This document shows positions 50,019-59,125 of a stretch of 64,000 bases of DNA, in pieces. The number at the start of each line of letters is the position of its first letter. The first letter of the stretch is position 1. The translations under genes were made by a program, and so were the position numbers. The DNA is from Hymenobacter gummosus (GTDB taxonomy: Bacteria > Bacteroidota > Bacteroidia > Cytophagales > Hymenobacteraceae): assembly GCF_003970915.1 (NCBI RefSeq), contig NZ_RXOF01000007.1, positions 1-64,000 of the forward strand. The letters are read 5' to 3'. A model generated the notes under the pieces. The model saw only the letters and a list, made by a program, of their open reading frames with translations, was not told the origin of the DNA and searched no databases.

Positions 50019-50735
50019 ATGTCGCTTCGTTTTACCGCGGTTGCCGCGGCTTTTTTGGTAGCAGTGGCGGCCCCGGCGGCCCGCGCTCAGTTCAGCATGG
50101 GTCCGCGCGTGGGCCTGAACCTGGCCCGTTTCCGCGTCAGCCCCGGCCTCGACGAGCAGCACCGGCTGCGGCCGGCGGCGCAGGTGGGCGTGGCGGCTCA
50201 GGTGCGCATGGGGCGCTGGGCCCTGCAGCCGGCCTTCGTGTTTTCGCAGAAAGGCTCGGTGCGCCGCTATACGGTCGACGTGACGCTGCCCCAGGGCCAG
50301 CGCGTGGTGTACCAGGAAAAGCAAACCACCCGTGTGCCCTACCTGGAGCTGCCCATCCATCTGGCCTACACGCCGCGCTGGGCCCGGGGCGTGCAGGTGT
50401 TTGCCGGCCCGTACGTGGCCGTGGGCATCGGCGGGCACATGGAGCTGACGCCGGAGTCGGACAACGCCCCGGAGCGCACCCGCTACCCCATTTCCTACCC
50501 CACGTTGTTTGGCGGGGGCTACAGCTTCCGCTGGCAGGACGTGGGCCTGAACGCGGGCCTGGGCTACCAGCACCAGCGCCTGCTGGTGCAGCTGCAACAG
50601 AGCTTCGGGGGCACCAACGTGTGGCCCGTTCGCGACGCCGGCCAGGAAATCGGCGGCCGCTACCACCGCGTCACGTCCCTGACACTCACCTACCTGTTCG
50701 GCCCGAAGCCGCAGCCGGATTTCATGCTGGATTAG
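50019..50735 (+). CDS. Outer-membrane beta-barrel protein 1
   Basis: A 238-residue barrel of the OMP_b-brl type seen across Bacteroidota. The signal peptide ends at about residue 24 (AARAQ), then MGPRVGLNLARF, GRWALQPAFVFSQKG, VPYLELPIHLAY, VQVFAGPYVAVGIGG and a C-terminal SLTLTYLFGPKP strand. It is related to the barrels at 51952 and 52832: all share the QP(S/A)xxFxxKG, YxELP(I/L) and FAGPYxA blocks. Role unknown. Confidence 0.85.
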   Translation: MSLRFTAVAAAFLVAVAAPAARAQFSMGPRVGLNLARFRVSPGLDEQHRLRPAAQVGVAAQVRMGRWALQPAFVFSQKGSVRRYTVDVTLPQGQRVVYQEKQTTRVPYLELPIHLAYTPRWARGVQVFAGPYVAVGIGGHMELTPESDNAPERTRYPISYPTLFGGGYSFRWQDVGLNAGLGYQHQRLLVQLQQSFGGTNVWPVRDAGQEIGGRYHRVTSLTLTYLFGPKPQPDFMLD

Positions 50736-50774
50736 GCGGGCTTCGCGGTCCGCCTTTTTGGCCGCAGCTAATTA

Positions 50775-50975
50775 ACCCAAGTTGCGGAGTTGTCTAAGGC
50801 TAGCAGCTAGGTTAGAGCTAGTTCCCCTCCTCAGATGAGGAGGGGCTAGGGGTGGTTGACCCCGTTTTAGAACATCTTTTAGCTCTAGTTCTTCTAGTTC
50901 TAATCTTTCAACCACCCCTAACCCCTCCTCAGCTGAGGAGGGGAACTAATCCTAGCACCGTTCCGCAACTTGGGT
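50775..50975. repeat. Repeat family A composite element (201 bp, 14-bp TIRs)
   Basis: Outer perfect 14-bp inverted repeats ACCCAAGTTGCGGA (50775-50788) and its complement (50962-50975) enclose two copies of the CCCCTCCTCA palindrome (50824-50845 and about 50921-50942) and the words GGGGTGGTTGA and TCAACCACCCC. It occupies most of the gap between the barrel gene and the desaturase. Confidence 0.75.
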
Positions 50976-51028
50976 CACCAAGTGTTATAACGAGCCGTCT
51001 AATCTCACGGCCGCCGTGCCAACGCCAG

Positions 51029-51058
51029 TTGTAGCTACGGCTGCCCTGCTTATATTTA
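51029..51058 (+). promoter_or_regulatory. Promoter of desaturase gene
   Basis: TTG (51029-51031), 19-nt spacer, then TATATTTA (51051-51058), which matches TAnnTTTG in 7 of 8 positions. It ends 42 nt before the desaturase ATG. Confidence 0.6.
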
Positions 51059-51100
51059 TTGACCCGCAACGTATTAGCCGTATCCAGCCTATCTGACGCC

Positions 51101-51862
51101 ATGAACCCCAACACCGCTGCCGCCCACCTGCGTCTGACGCCGCGCCAGCGGGTGCTGGAGCTGGCCCGGCCCTGGGTGCTGTTTCTGCTGTACGTGGCGG
51201 CCGCCGGGGCGGGCCTGTGGTGGCTGGCCGTGCCGCTGGCCGTGGCCGTGTGCCTGGCCACCTTCGTGCAGATGCACGACGCCATGCACAACGCCCTGGG
51301 CCTGAGCAAGGCGGCCAACGCCCGGCTGCTCACGCTCAGCGGCCTGCTGCTGCTCAAAAGCGGCCACGGCCTGCAGGTCACGCACCTGCGCCACCACGCC
51401 CGCTGCCTCCGCCCCGACGACCCCGAGGGCGCCCCGGCCACCTGGCGCTTTGGCGAAGTGCTCTGGCGCGGCCCCTACCACATCCTGATGCTGCGCCGCG
51501 AGTCGCTGCGCATGGCCCCGCACACCCGCCGCATTCAGCTCCTCGAAACCGGGCTGACCTTGCTGCTGCTGGCCTTGTTCGTCGGGTTGTACCTGTGGCT
51601 GGGCAGTTTGGTGGGGCTGGTTTATTGGGCGGTGGCCTTCGTGATGAGTGCCACGCTGCCCATCTGGGCGGCCTACATTCCGCACCACCTGGCCGACACC
51701 AACCCCGCGGCCCGCGCCGCTTCGGCGGCCGCCCAGCTCTGGACGCCGGTGGTGTCGTCGTTTGCCTTCCACCACGTGCACCACCACTACCCGCGCGTGC
51801 CCACGGCCCTGCTGCCCCGCGCCGCCGCCGAGCTGCCGCCCCCGCCGCCGCACGAGCACTAA
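51101..51862 (+). CDS. Fatty-acid desaturase-family membrane protein
   Basis: A 253-residue integral-membrane di-iron enzyme with four hydrophobic segments (about residues 22-42, 43-60, 148-168 and 175-195). All three histidine boxes are present: HDAMH near residue 59, HLRHH near 91, and HHVHHHYP near 225. The family includes acyl-lipid desaturases and carotenoid ketolases or hydroxylases; the short length does not decide between them. The ATG at 51101 follows the promoter at 51029 and gives a clean N-terminus. It lies between two barrel genes without obvious functional link. Confidence 0.88.
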   Translation: MNPNTAAAHLRLTPRQRVLELARPWVLFLLYVAAAGAGLWWLAVPLAVAVCLATFVQMHDAMHNALGLSKAANARLLTLSGLLLLKSGHGLQVTHLRHHARCLRPDDPEGAPATWRFGEVLWRGPYHILMLRRESLRMAPHTRRIQLLETGLTLLLLALFVGLYLWLGSLVGLVYWAVAFVMSATLPIWAAYIPHHLADTNPAARAASAAAQLWTPVVSSFAFHHVHHHYPRVPTALLPRAAAELPPPPPHEH

Positions 51863-51881
51863 GGCGGCCCCGCGGCGGCGT

Positions 51882-51912
51882 TTGGCGTTGCGAGCGGAGT
51901 TACGTTGCTTTG
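51882..51912 (+). promoter_or_regulatory. Candidate promoter of barrel 2
   Basis: TTG (51882-51884), 20-nt spacer, then TTGCTTTG (51905-51912), which matches TAnnTTTG in 7 of 8 positions. The ATG follows 39 nt later. Confidence 0.45.
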
Positions 51913-51951
51913 TCCGATTAATCCGTTGTCGTTCATCTTTCTTTCCTGCGT

Positions 51952-52755
51952 ATGCGCTTCTCTTTACTCTGCGCCGGCCTGCTGCTGGCCGCCGGCACGG
52001 CCCAGGCCCAGGTGTACCTGAGTGCCGGCCCCACCGTCGGTTACTCCTACACCTCGTTCGATAACGGGGCCGATAACATCTACCTGCACGGGCCTACTTT
52101 CCAGCAGCACGGCCTGTGGCGGCCCCAGGGCGGCCTGACCTTCAATGCCCGGCTGGGCCATTTTGCCCTGCAGCCCTCGGTGCTGTTTGTGCAGAAGGGC
52201 AACGAGTCGCACTACACCGCGGAGGGCCGCTACCAGGGCCAGGTCTACTACCGCCGCTTCGAGCAAAGCACCAAAATCAACTACCTGGAAATTCCGCTGA
52301 ACCTGGTTGCCTCGCTGGGGCGCGAGGGCCGCGGGCTGCAAGTGCTGGCCGGGCCCTACCTGGCCGTCACGCTCAGCGGCAAGGAACACACCCGCGACTT
52401 TCCCGACGGCCCCGCCCCCACTTCCACCAACCCCGAACTCAATCCCTCGGCCACGCACGAAGCCACCTGGGACTACACCGTGGGCAAGCCCGAAAACAAC
52501 CAGGGCTACAGCCCCGCCCTGCGCCGCACCGACTGGGGCGGCAATGCCGGCCTGGGCTACGCGCTGGGCCGCTGGCAGCTGCAGGCCACCTACAGCCGCA
52601 GCCTGCGCGGCAAACCGAGCCCGACGCCCAACCCTACCTACGCCTACCTGCCGCACCGCACCTACCAGCTGCGCCTGAGCTACCTGCTCGGCGGGCAGCG
52701 GGAGCATAAGCTGCCGGGCTTCCTCTCGTTTCTGAACCTGAAGCCGGCCCAGTAA
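51952..52755 (+). CDS. Outer-membrane beta-barrel protein 2
   Basis: A 267-residue paralog of the barrel at 50019. The signal peptide ends at about residue 19 (AQAQ); conserved blocks are LGHFALQPSVLFVQKG, INYLEIPLNLVASLG and LQVLAGPYLAVTLSG, with a C-terminal YQLRLSYLLGG strand. It carries a longer loop with Thr/Asn/Pro (SPTPNPTYAY). It ends 76 nt before the third barrel gene. Confidence 0.83.
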   Translation: MRFSLLCAGLLLAAGTAQAQVYLSAGPTVGYSYTSFDNGADNIYLHGPTFQQHGLWRPQGGLTFNARLGHFALQPSVLFVQKGNESHYTAEGRYQGQVYYRRFEQSTKINYLEIPLNLVASLGREGRGLQVLAGPYLAVTLSGKEHTRDFPDGPAPTSTNPELNPSATHEATWDYTVGKPENNQGYSPALRRTDWGGNAGLGYALGRWQLQATYSRSLRGKPSPTPNPTYAYLPHRTYQLRLSYLLGGQREHKLPGFLSFLNLKPAQ

Positions 52756-52831
52756 GCCACTGATTATCCTATTCACAGAAGCCGGCGGCGGCGATTATAC
52801 GCGTTACCACGCTCGCCCCTTCTCGTATCTG

Positions 52832-53542
52832 ATGCACCGATTCGTATTCTCCCTGGGCTTTCTGCTGGCAATTGGCGCACATAGCGCCGCGGCCCAAACC
52901 AGCATCGGGCCGCGCCTGGGCTACAACGCGGCCTGGTACCGCGGCAATACTTCCTTTGAGCGGCCGCTTACCTACGAGCCCGAATGGGGCCTGCAGGCCG
53001 GGATAGTGCTGGAGCAACGCTTCGGCCGCCTGGCCGTGCAGCCCTCGGTGCTCTTCACCCACAAGGGCAGCTACATCACCGACCGCGACGAACAGCGCAC
53101 CACCGGCGGCCAACCGTACGTGCGCGAGTTCCGCTACCGCCAGCGGCTGAACTACGTGGAGCTGCAGCTCCCACTGGTGTACACCCACGGCACCGACCGC
53201 GGCTGGCAGCTGTTTGCCGGTCCCTACGCCGCGCTGGGTGCCAGCGGCAAAGGCGACGGTGCCTACCTCGCCACCCTCAACGGCCAGCGCATCGACGGCT
53301 ACGCGGGCAGCGGTGGCATCCGTTTCGCGGCCGATGGCTCGGAGTACTACAGCAGCGTGCATCCCTACGACGTGGGCGTGCTGGGCGGCGTGGGCTACCG
53401 CCTGCGCCACGGCCAGCTGCAGGCGGGCTACACCCACGGCTTCAGCAACCGCATTGTCGAAAAGGTGCGCGAAGTGGGCACAGAGCGGCAGAGCACCGTG
53501 TTTGTGGCCTTCACCTACCTGTTCGCCCTTAGCCAGCAGTAG
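52832..53542 (+). CDS. Outer-membrane beta-barrel protein 3
   Basis: A 236-residue barrel with a signal peptide (MHRFVFSLGFLLAIGAHSAAAQ). Conserved blocks: FGRLAVQPSVLFTHKG, LNYVELQLPLVYTHG and WQLFAGPYAALGASG, ending in STVFVAFTYLFALSQQ. Closest in layout to barrels 1 and 2, so the group likely arose by local duplication. Function unknown. Confidence 0.83.
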   Translation: MHRFVFSLGFLLAIGAHSAAAQTSIGPRLGYNAAWYRGNTSFERPLTYEPEWGLQAGIVLEQRFGRLAVQPSVLFTHKGSYITDRDEQRTTGGQPYVREFRYRQRLNYVELQLPLVYTHGTDRGWQLFAGPYAALGASGKGDGAYLATLNGQRIDGYAGSGGIRFAADGSEYYSSVHPYDVGVLGGVGYRLRHGQLQAGYTHGFSNRIVEKVREVGTERQSTVFVAFTYLFALSQQ

Positions 53543-53545
53543 GGC

Positions 53546-54124
53546 CTAGCGCGGCCGGGCATCAAGCACGCGCTCGGCCTGCGCCACGTGGCGCTGCAGG
53601 TGGGCAACGAGGAAGGCAAACTGGTCGGTGAGGCGCAGGCGCAGCAGCGGGAAGATGACGTTCGGGATGCGCACGGCGTTGGCGTTGATTTTGCGCGCCT
53701 GCTGCAGCTGGTGGTCCAGGTCGTCGAGCTGGCGCAGAAATACCTCCACCACGGTGCGCGGCAGCCGCGAGCCGCTGGGCGCGTACTGCTGGGGCGTCTT
53801 CAGGGGCTTTTCACGGGCGGGCACCAGCATGGAGTCGGTCAGCTTCTTGCCGAAGTAGCCGTGCTTGACGGTATCGGCCGGCTGGGTGCCGCGCTCCAGG
53901 GCCCGGCGGATGCGCTGGTTCATCACCGGCAAGTACAGCCCGCCGATGATGTTCAGGTGCTCCAGGCACTGGCCCACGCTCCACTTGCCGGGCGCCGGAC
54001 CGCGGTTGAGCTGGTCTTCGGCCAGCGGCCGAAACCGTGCCTGCGCCACCCGGCGGATGTCGGCCACGGCCTGGGTAAGCTGATCAAGAAACTCAGTGGT
54101 ATGGGTAGCAGTGGACGCGGCCAT
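53546..54124 (-). CDS. DinB-superfamily four-helix protein
   Basis: A 192-residue cytoplasmic helical bundle of the DinB/YfiT type, a family of putative metal-dependent transferases or hydrolases. GKWSVGQCLEHLNIIGG near residue 50 is the typical helix-2 block with the first His, and the C-terminal FLVAHLQRHVAQAERVL supplies further His. It must not be confused with the polymerase DinB at 16757. It is convergent with barrel 3, only 3 nt apart. The ATG at 54124 gives the natural start. Confidence 0.8.
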   Translation of the reverse strand: MAASTATHTTEFLDQLTQAVADIRRVAQARFRPLAEDQLNRGPAPGKWSVGQCLEHLNIIGGLYLPVMNQRIRRALERGTQPADTVKHGYFGKKLTDSMLVPAREKPLKTPQQYAPSGSRLPRTVVEVFLRQLDDLDHQLQQARKINANAVRIPNVIFPLLRLRLTDQFAFLVAHLQRHVAQAERVLDARPR

Positions 54125-54349
54125 CGGCGGGGTGGGTGGTACGGATGCGGCGGGTAACGAAATACAACTCGGCCTGCCCAAGTTACGGCGCCCCGCGGCT
54201 TTTGCCAACGCGAAAACGCCGCTGCGGGTTGAACCGGCGCCGTTACGCGGCCGCGGAGCCCACCGGCCCGCCCCCGCTCACCGGCTTAGGATCTGGCTTC
54301 TAGCTCCCGCTCAGCGGTCCGGCCCGCCGGCGCTATTATCTTGCCGCTT

Positions 54350-55327
54350 ATGCTGCGTCTATTACTGTCCTGTTGCCTGCTGGGGCTGGGGTTTGCTTGG
54401 TTGGGCGGCCCGGCGGCCCGCGCCCAGGCCGTGCCCAACCCGGGCGAAAACATTGCCTACCTCGTCACCTTCGGCGCCCAAGCCGATAAAAGCTGGGGCG
54501 ACGACGACTTCACCCAGACCATGTTTTTCCTGGTGCCCAAGGCCCGGCGCCAGCCCCTGTACATCCGCGTCTTCGACCCCGACTGCGGCGGCAAGCACGA
54601 CGAGGCCAAGTTCGGCTGGAACACCCAGACCGAGTTCAGCCTCTACGGCGGCGCCGGCGCCCACTCCAACGCCGACGCCCGCGCCGCCGAGCCCCGCGCC
54701 GGCCTGCGCGCCGGCACCCTGCTCAAAACCGTCACCTTCGCGCAGGATGCGCGTTACGACAACCAGTGGTACACCTTCGGCCCGCTCAACCCGCTGGAGG
54801 GTGAGCTGGTCCCCGACTTCGACGGCTACGTGTTCAAGATGGTGGTGCAGGGCAAAAAGGGCGACGACGGCAACCTGTACCGCTTTTTCCTGAGCAGCAG
54901 CCCTACGCAGAACGTGCCCGTGGAGGGCGGCAACGCTTTTACCTACGAGTACGCCTTCCGCCTCACGCCCGAGCGCGGCGCCGTGACGCACCTCTACCCC
55001 TTCATCAACGAGCACGTCATCAGCATCAAGCAGAGCAACTTCGACGCTGACGACGATATCAGCATGAAGATTTTCTCGGTGGCCAAAAACGGGCACGACG
55101 CCGTGGCATCGGGCGACAACAAGTGGGCCAGCAGCACCCACACTATCAGCGAAAAGGAGCACGGCCTGTCGGTGGATCTGCGCATCAGCAGCCGCTCCCG
55201 CGCCTCCAACGACCTGGTGTTCTACGTCACCGACCAGTACGACACGGCCTTGCCCTTCTTCGCCATTCCGCTCGGCGGCCCGCCTAAGTACCGCTACGAT
55301 GTGGACGTGAAAATCCGCCGCCGCTAA
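54350..55327 (+). CDS. Exported protein, family not recognised
   Basis: A 325-residue protein. The signal peptide (MLRLLLSCCLLGLGFAWLGG, cleavage near AARAQ) precedes beta-rich sequence with VFDPDCGGKHDEAKFGWNTQTEFSLYGGAG, resembling extracellular beta-sandwich domains with acidic loops that could bind calcium. A second half has LYPFINEHVISIKQSNFDADDDISMKIF. No enzyme motif or sorting tail is visible. TATCTTGC ends 5 nt before the ATG, supporting this start over the TTG 9 nt upstream. It may be co-transcribed with the hybrid kinase 100 nt downstream. Confidence 0.65.
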   Translation: MLRLLLSCCLLGLGFAWLGGPAARAQAVPNPGENIAYLVTFGAQADKSWGDDDFTQTMFFLVPKARRQPLYIRVFDPDCGGKHDEAKFGWNTQTEFSLYGGAGAHSNADARAAEPRAGLRAGTLLKTVTFAQDARYDNQWYTFGPLNPLEGELVPDFDGYVFKMVVQGKKGDDGNLYRFFLSSSPTQNVPVEGGNAFTYEYAFRLTPERGAVTHLYPFINEHVISIKQSNFDADDDISMKIFSVAKNGHDAVASGDNKWASSTHTISEKEHGLSVDLRISSRSRASNDLVFYVTDQYDTALPFFAIPLGGPPKYRYDVDVKIRRR

Positions 55328-55427
55328 GCCCGCGACCCGACTAGCCAGGATGGCCGCTCACCGGCCGCGCGGCCGGGTTCGGCGAGTCCTCAGCCGTCGG
55401 GCTGCGGGGGGGCCGTATCTTCCCAAA

Positions 55428-58400
55428 ATGATTCGGTTGCGCTTTGTTTTCGGCCTGCTGATTGGCTTGCTCCTGGCGGGCGGCCGGCCCCTGCGCGCCC
55501 AGCAGCCCCAGGCGCCCCGGCACTGGCTGCAGCCGTTCGGCCCGGCCGAGGGCTTCGCGCCCAGCTTCGTCTACGCCCTGCACCAGGACCGGCAGGGCTA
55601 CCTCTGGATTGCCACCGGGGAAGGCCTCGTGCGCTACGACGGCACCGAGTTCCGCACCTTCACCACCAAAAACGGGCTGGCCGAGGACTTTGCCACCCGG
55701 CTCTACGAGGACACCACCGCGCACGCGCTCTGGGTGAACCACTACCAGGGCGGCATCTCGCGCTGGGACGGGCGGCGGTTCGTGAAGGTGCCGAAATCGG
55801 CCAGGCTGCCGGCCGGTTTTCGGGCCGCCACGGGCATTCCGGCGCCCGATACGGCCATTGTTGGGAATTACCAACGACGGTTTCAGCTGACGGAACTGCC
55901 CGACATTACCTGCCTCCTGGAAGACCGGGAAGGCAACGCCTGGCTGGGCACCGCCGGGCAGGGCCTGTGGCGCCACTCCGACCGGCACCTCACGTTCTAC
56001 CCCTATCGTAGCCCGGATTTCACGGCGCCGACCGCCTTGGGCCGCGACGGGGTACAAGCGTTGTATGGCTCCGCCGGGGGCCGAATCCACGGCCTGCGCG
56101 CCACTCAGTCGCCGGTGCCGTTGGCCCAGCCGCTGTACGCCGGCGCCGGGCAACCGCTGCAAGTGCCGGCCCCCGTCACGGCTTTAGATGTGCAGCCCGC
56201 TGGCCCGGACGCGCCGGCGCGCTACCGCGTAGCCACCGACGGCGCGGGCGTGTGGGAGCTGACGCGCAGCGCCGGCTGGCAGTGCATTCCGCGCCTGCCC
56301 GCTGCCCTTCGCGCCACCGCCCTGGCCCGCCTGCCCGATGGTAGCCTGTGGGTAGGCACTGCCCTCGACGGCGCCTACTACCTGCCCGCCGACCCGGCCC
56401 GCCCCGCCGAGCACTACACCACCGCCAACGGCCTGCTGCACAACAGCATCCGTACCCTGCTCGGCGACCGGGAAGGCCGCGTGTGGTTTGGCACCCACGA
56501 TACCGGCCTGGCCGTGTGGCAGCGCGGGCAGTTTGCCTACCACCGCTTCCCCAGCGGCGCCCTCGACGTCAGCGCCCTGGCCCAGGACAGCGCCGGCCGC
56601 GTCTGGATTGGCACCGAGGGCGCCGGGCTGTTCTGCTACGAGCACGGCCGCCTGCGCCAGTACACCACCGCCCAGGGCCTGCCCTCCATGTACTGCTACG
56701 CCCTGACGCAGTTTCGGGCCGGCCAGGCCCCACACGGTACCTATAACCCGCGCTACGCGCCCAACCGCTTCTACCCCGACCAGCTGCTAATAGTCCACCA
56801 AAACGGCCTCAGCGCGTATCAGCCAGTGCAAAAGCGGTTTGCGGCCCTGGCTTCACCGGCCAACCCGCTGCTGCGCGACCTGCTGCCCATGGCCGCGCTG
56901 GGCGTGCAGCAGCCGGCCGTCTGGGTAGCCTCCCGCACCGGCCTGCTGCGCGTCAGCACCGCCGATTCAGCTCTGTTTCCCGGCACCCGGCTGGCCGGCC
57001 TTCTCATCACCCGGGCCGAAGTCGACGGGGAAACGCGCGTGGCGGCCGCACTGGGCCAGCTGCCGGCCGGCCTGCACCGCGTGGCCTTCGATTTCCGGGG
57101 CCTCAGCCTGGCCCCTGGCACCGAGCTGCAGTACCAGTACCGCCTGCGCGGCTACCAGGAAGACTGGAGCCGCCCCAGCTCCCTGGCCGAAGCCCAGTTT
57201 CCCCGCCTCGACGCCGGCCGCTACGTGCTGGAAGTTCGGGCGCGCCTGCACGCCGGCGCGCCGTGGTCGGCCGCGGTCCGGCTGCCCTTCGGCATTGCCA
57301 CCCCGTTCTGGCGTACCGGGTGGTTTGCCGCCCTGGTGCTGCTGGGCGCCGCGGCTGCTATCTGGGCTTTCATCCGCACCCGCGAAGCCACGTTGCGCCG
57401 CCAGAAGCTGCAGCTGGAGCTGACGGTGCGTGAGCGGACCCAGGAGCTGCGGCGGCAGAAGGCCCACATCGAGGAAATCAACGCCGACCTGGTGCTGGCC
57501 CGCGACGCGGCCGAGGCCTCCCGCAAGGCCAAAGCGCAGTTTCTGGCCAACATGAGCCACGAAATCCGCACGCCGATGAATGCCGTCATCGGCCTGACGC
57601 ACCTGCTGCAGCGCACGCCCACCAACAACGAGCAGACCGAGTACCTGGCTGCCATTCAGGGCTCCTCGCAGAACCTGCTCACCATCATCAACGACATCCT
57701 CGACTCCTCCAAAATCGAGGCCGGTAAGATGACCCTGGAACGTACGCCGTTCGGGCTGCGCGGGCTGCTGCAACGGGTGGGGCGCATGTTCGAGTTTGCC
57801 ACCGCCACCAAGAATCTGCAGCTGCGCCTGGAGCTGGCGCCCGAGGTGCCCCCGGCCGTTTTCGGCGACCCGGTGCGCCTGAATCAGGTGCTGGTCAACC
57901 TCATCGGCAACGCCATCAAGTTCACCACCGCCGGCGCCGTTACGGTGCGCGTTGGGGCCGAGCCGGGGGCCGCGGCCGGGCAGTGGCGGGTGCGCTTCGC
58001 GGTGCAGGACACCGGCATCGGCATCCCGGCCGACAAGCTCGACGCCATTTTCGAGGACTTCTCTCAGGCCAACACCAGCACCACCCGGCAGTTCGGCGGC
58101 ACCGGCCTGGGCCTGAGCATTGCCCGCAACCTGGTGGAGCTGCACGGCGGCCGCCTCTGGGTGGAAAGCACCGTGGGCCAGGGCTCTACCTTCAGCTTCG
58201 AGCTGCCCTACGAGGAAGCCGACCCGGCCCTGCTGCCCGCCGATACGCCCACCGAGCTGCGCCCCTTCGAGCTGCCCCTGCGGGTGCTGGTGGCCGAAGA
58301 CAACGACCTCAACCAGCTGGTGGCCCGCAAAACCCTGGAAGCCTGGAACGTGCAGGTCGTCATTGCTGCCAACGGCCGCCTGGCCGTGGAAGCCGCCGCG

Positions 58401-59090
58401 GCCGAAGCTTTTGACGCGGTGCTTATGGACGTGCAGATGCCCGAAATGGACGGCTACGAGGCCTCGCGCCAGCTGCGCCTGCGCTTCCCCGACGCCGCCG
58501 CGCTGCCCATCATCGGCCTCACCGCCTCGGCCCTGCCCGAAGACCGCGCCCTGGCCCTGGCCGCGGGCATGAACGACACCCTGCCCAAGCCCTTCGACCC
58601 GGCCGTGCTCTACGCCAGCCTGGCCCAGTTTACCGGCCGCGCCCGGCCCGCTACGGATTCCGCGCTACCGGCCAATGACGCCGCGGCGGCTCCGCTACCC
58701 GCTCAGCTTCCGGCCGCTCCAATTGCCGCCGGCCCCGCCGCGCCGCAGCTCGACTGGAGCCTGCTGGAAGAGCTGGCCTTTGGCAACGAGGCGTTCATTG
58801 CCCAGATCATCGACACCTTCCTGCGCGACGTGCCGCCCCTCACCGAGCAGCTCCGCCACGCCGCCGCGGCCGCCGATGCCCCCGCCGTGGCCAGCACCGC
58901 CCACCGCATCAAGGGTCAGCTGGCGTACTTCGGCCTGCCCGAGCTGCACGAGCAACTAAACCAGCTGGAGCAGCAGGCCAAGCAGCAGCTACCACCCGAT
59001 GCCGAAGCCCGGGCCGCGGCCGCCCAGCAGCAGCTGGCGCAGCTCTACCCCGTGCTGGCCCGCCGCCGCGACGCCTCCACCCCGGCCTAG
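55428..59090 (+). CDS. Hybrid two-component sensor kinase with beta-propellers
   Basis: A 1220-residue one-protein phosphorelay. Order: signal peptide (to about 24); regulator-propeller repeats (about 30-520; e.g. QDRQGYLWIATGEGLVRYDG, DREGRVWFGTHDTGLAV); a Y_Y_Y sensor domain (about 545-620); a membrane helix (about 628-650); coiled coil; HisKA with the phospho-His in AQFLANMSHEIRTPMNA near 710; HATPase (VLVNLIGNAIKFT, GTGLGLSIA); a receiver domain (VLVAEDNDLNQLV; phospho-Asp in LMDVQMPEMDG near 1000); and an HPt domain with the His in STAHRIKGQLAYFG near 1159. It lacks the AraC domain common in propeller-type hybrids. The LytTR regulator 35 nt downstream is the likely output. Confidence 0.95.
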   Translation: MIRLRFVFGLLIGLLLAGGRPLRAQQPQAPRHWLQPFGPAEGFAPSFVYALHQDRQGYLWIATGEGLVRYDGTEFRTFTTKNGLAEDFATRLYEDTTAHALWVNHYQGGISRWDGRRFVKVPKSARLPAGFRAATGIPAPDTAIVGNYQRRFQLTELPDITCLLEDREGNAWLGTAGQGLWRHSDRHLTFYPYRSPDFTAPTALGRDGVQALYGSAGGRIHGLRATQSPVPLAQPLYAGAGQPLQVPAPVTALDVQPAGPDAPARYRVATDGAGVWELTRSAGWQCIPRLPAALRATALARLPDGSLWVGTALDGAYYLPADPARPAEHYTTANGLLHNSIRTLLGDREGRVWFGTHDTGLAVWQRGQFAYHRFPSGALDVSALAQDSAGRVWIGTEGAGLFCYEHGRLRQYTTAQGLPSMYCYALTQFRAGQAPHGTYNPRYAPNRFYPDQLLIVHQNGLSAYQPVQKRFAALASPANPLLRDLLPMAALGVQQPAVWVASRTGLLRVSTADSALFPGTRLAGLLITRAEVDGETRVAAALGQLPAGLHRVAFDFRGLSLAPGTELQYQYRLRGYQEDWSRPSSLAEAQFPRLDAGRYVLEVRARLHAGAPWSAAVRLPFGIATPFWRTGWFAALVLLGAAAAIWAFIRTREATLRRQKLQLELTVRERTQELRRQKAHIEEINADLVLARDAAEASRKAKAQFLANMSHEIRTPMNAVIGLTHLLQRTPTNNEQTEYLAAIQGSSQNLLTIINDILDSSKIEAGKMTLERTPFGLRGLLQRVGRMFEFATATKNLQLRLELAPEVPPAVFGDPVRLNQVLVNLIGNAIKFTTAGAVTVRVGAEPGAAAGQWRVRFAVQDTGIGIPADKLDAIFEDFSQANTSTTRQFGGTGLGLSIARNLVELHGGRLWVESTVGQGSTFSFELPYEEADPALLPADTPTELRPFELPLRVLVAEDNDLNQLVARKTLEAWNVQVVIAANGRLAVEAAAAEAFDAVLMDVQMPEMDGYEASRQLRLRFPDAAALPIIGLTASALPEDRALALAAGMNDTLPKPFDPAVLYASLAQFTGRARPATDSALPANDAAAAPLPAQLPAAPIAAGPAAPQLDWSLLEELAFGNEAFIAQIIDTFLRDVPPLTEQLRHAAAAADAPAVASTAHRIKGQLAYFGLPELHEQLNQLEQQAKQQLPPDAEARAAAAQQQLAQLYPVLARRRDASTPA

Positions 59091-59125
59091 CTGGCTTTTG
59101 TCGCCGGCCCGCCTAACTTTGGCTT

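Noticed and set aside
53546-54124. Naming this gene dinB in the sense of polymerase IV
   Set aside because: It belongs to the unrelated DinB/YfiT four-helix superfamily. The polymerase is at 16757-17839.
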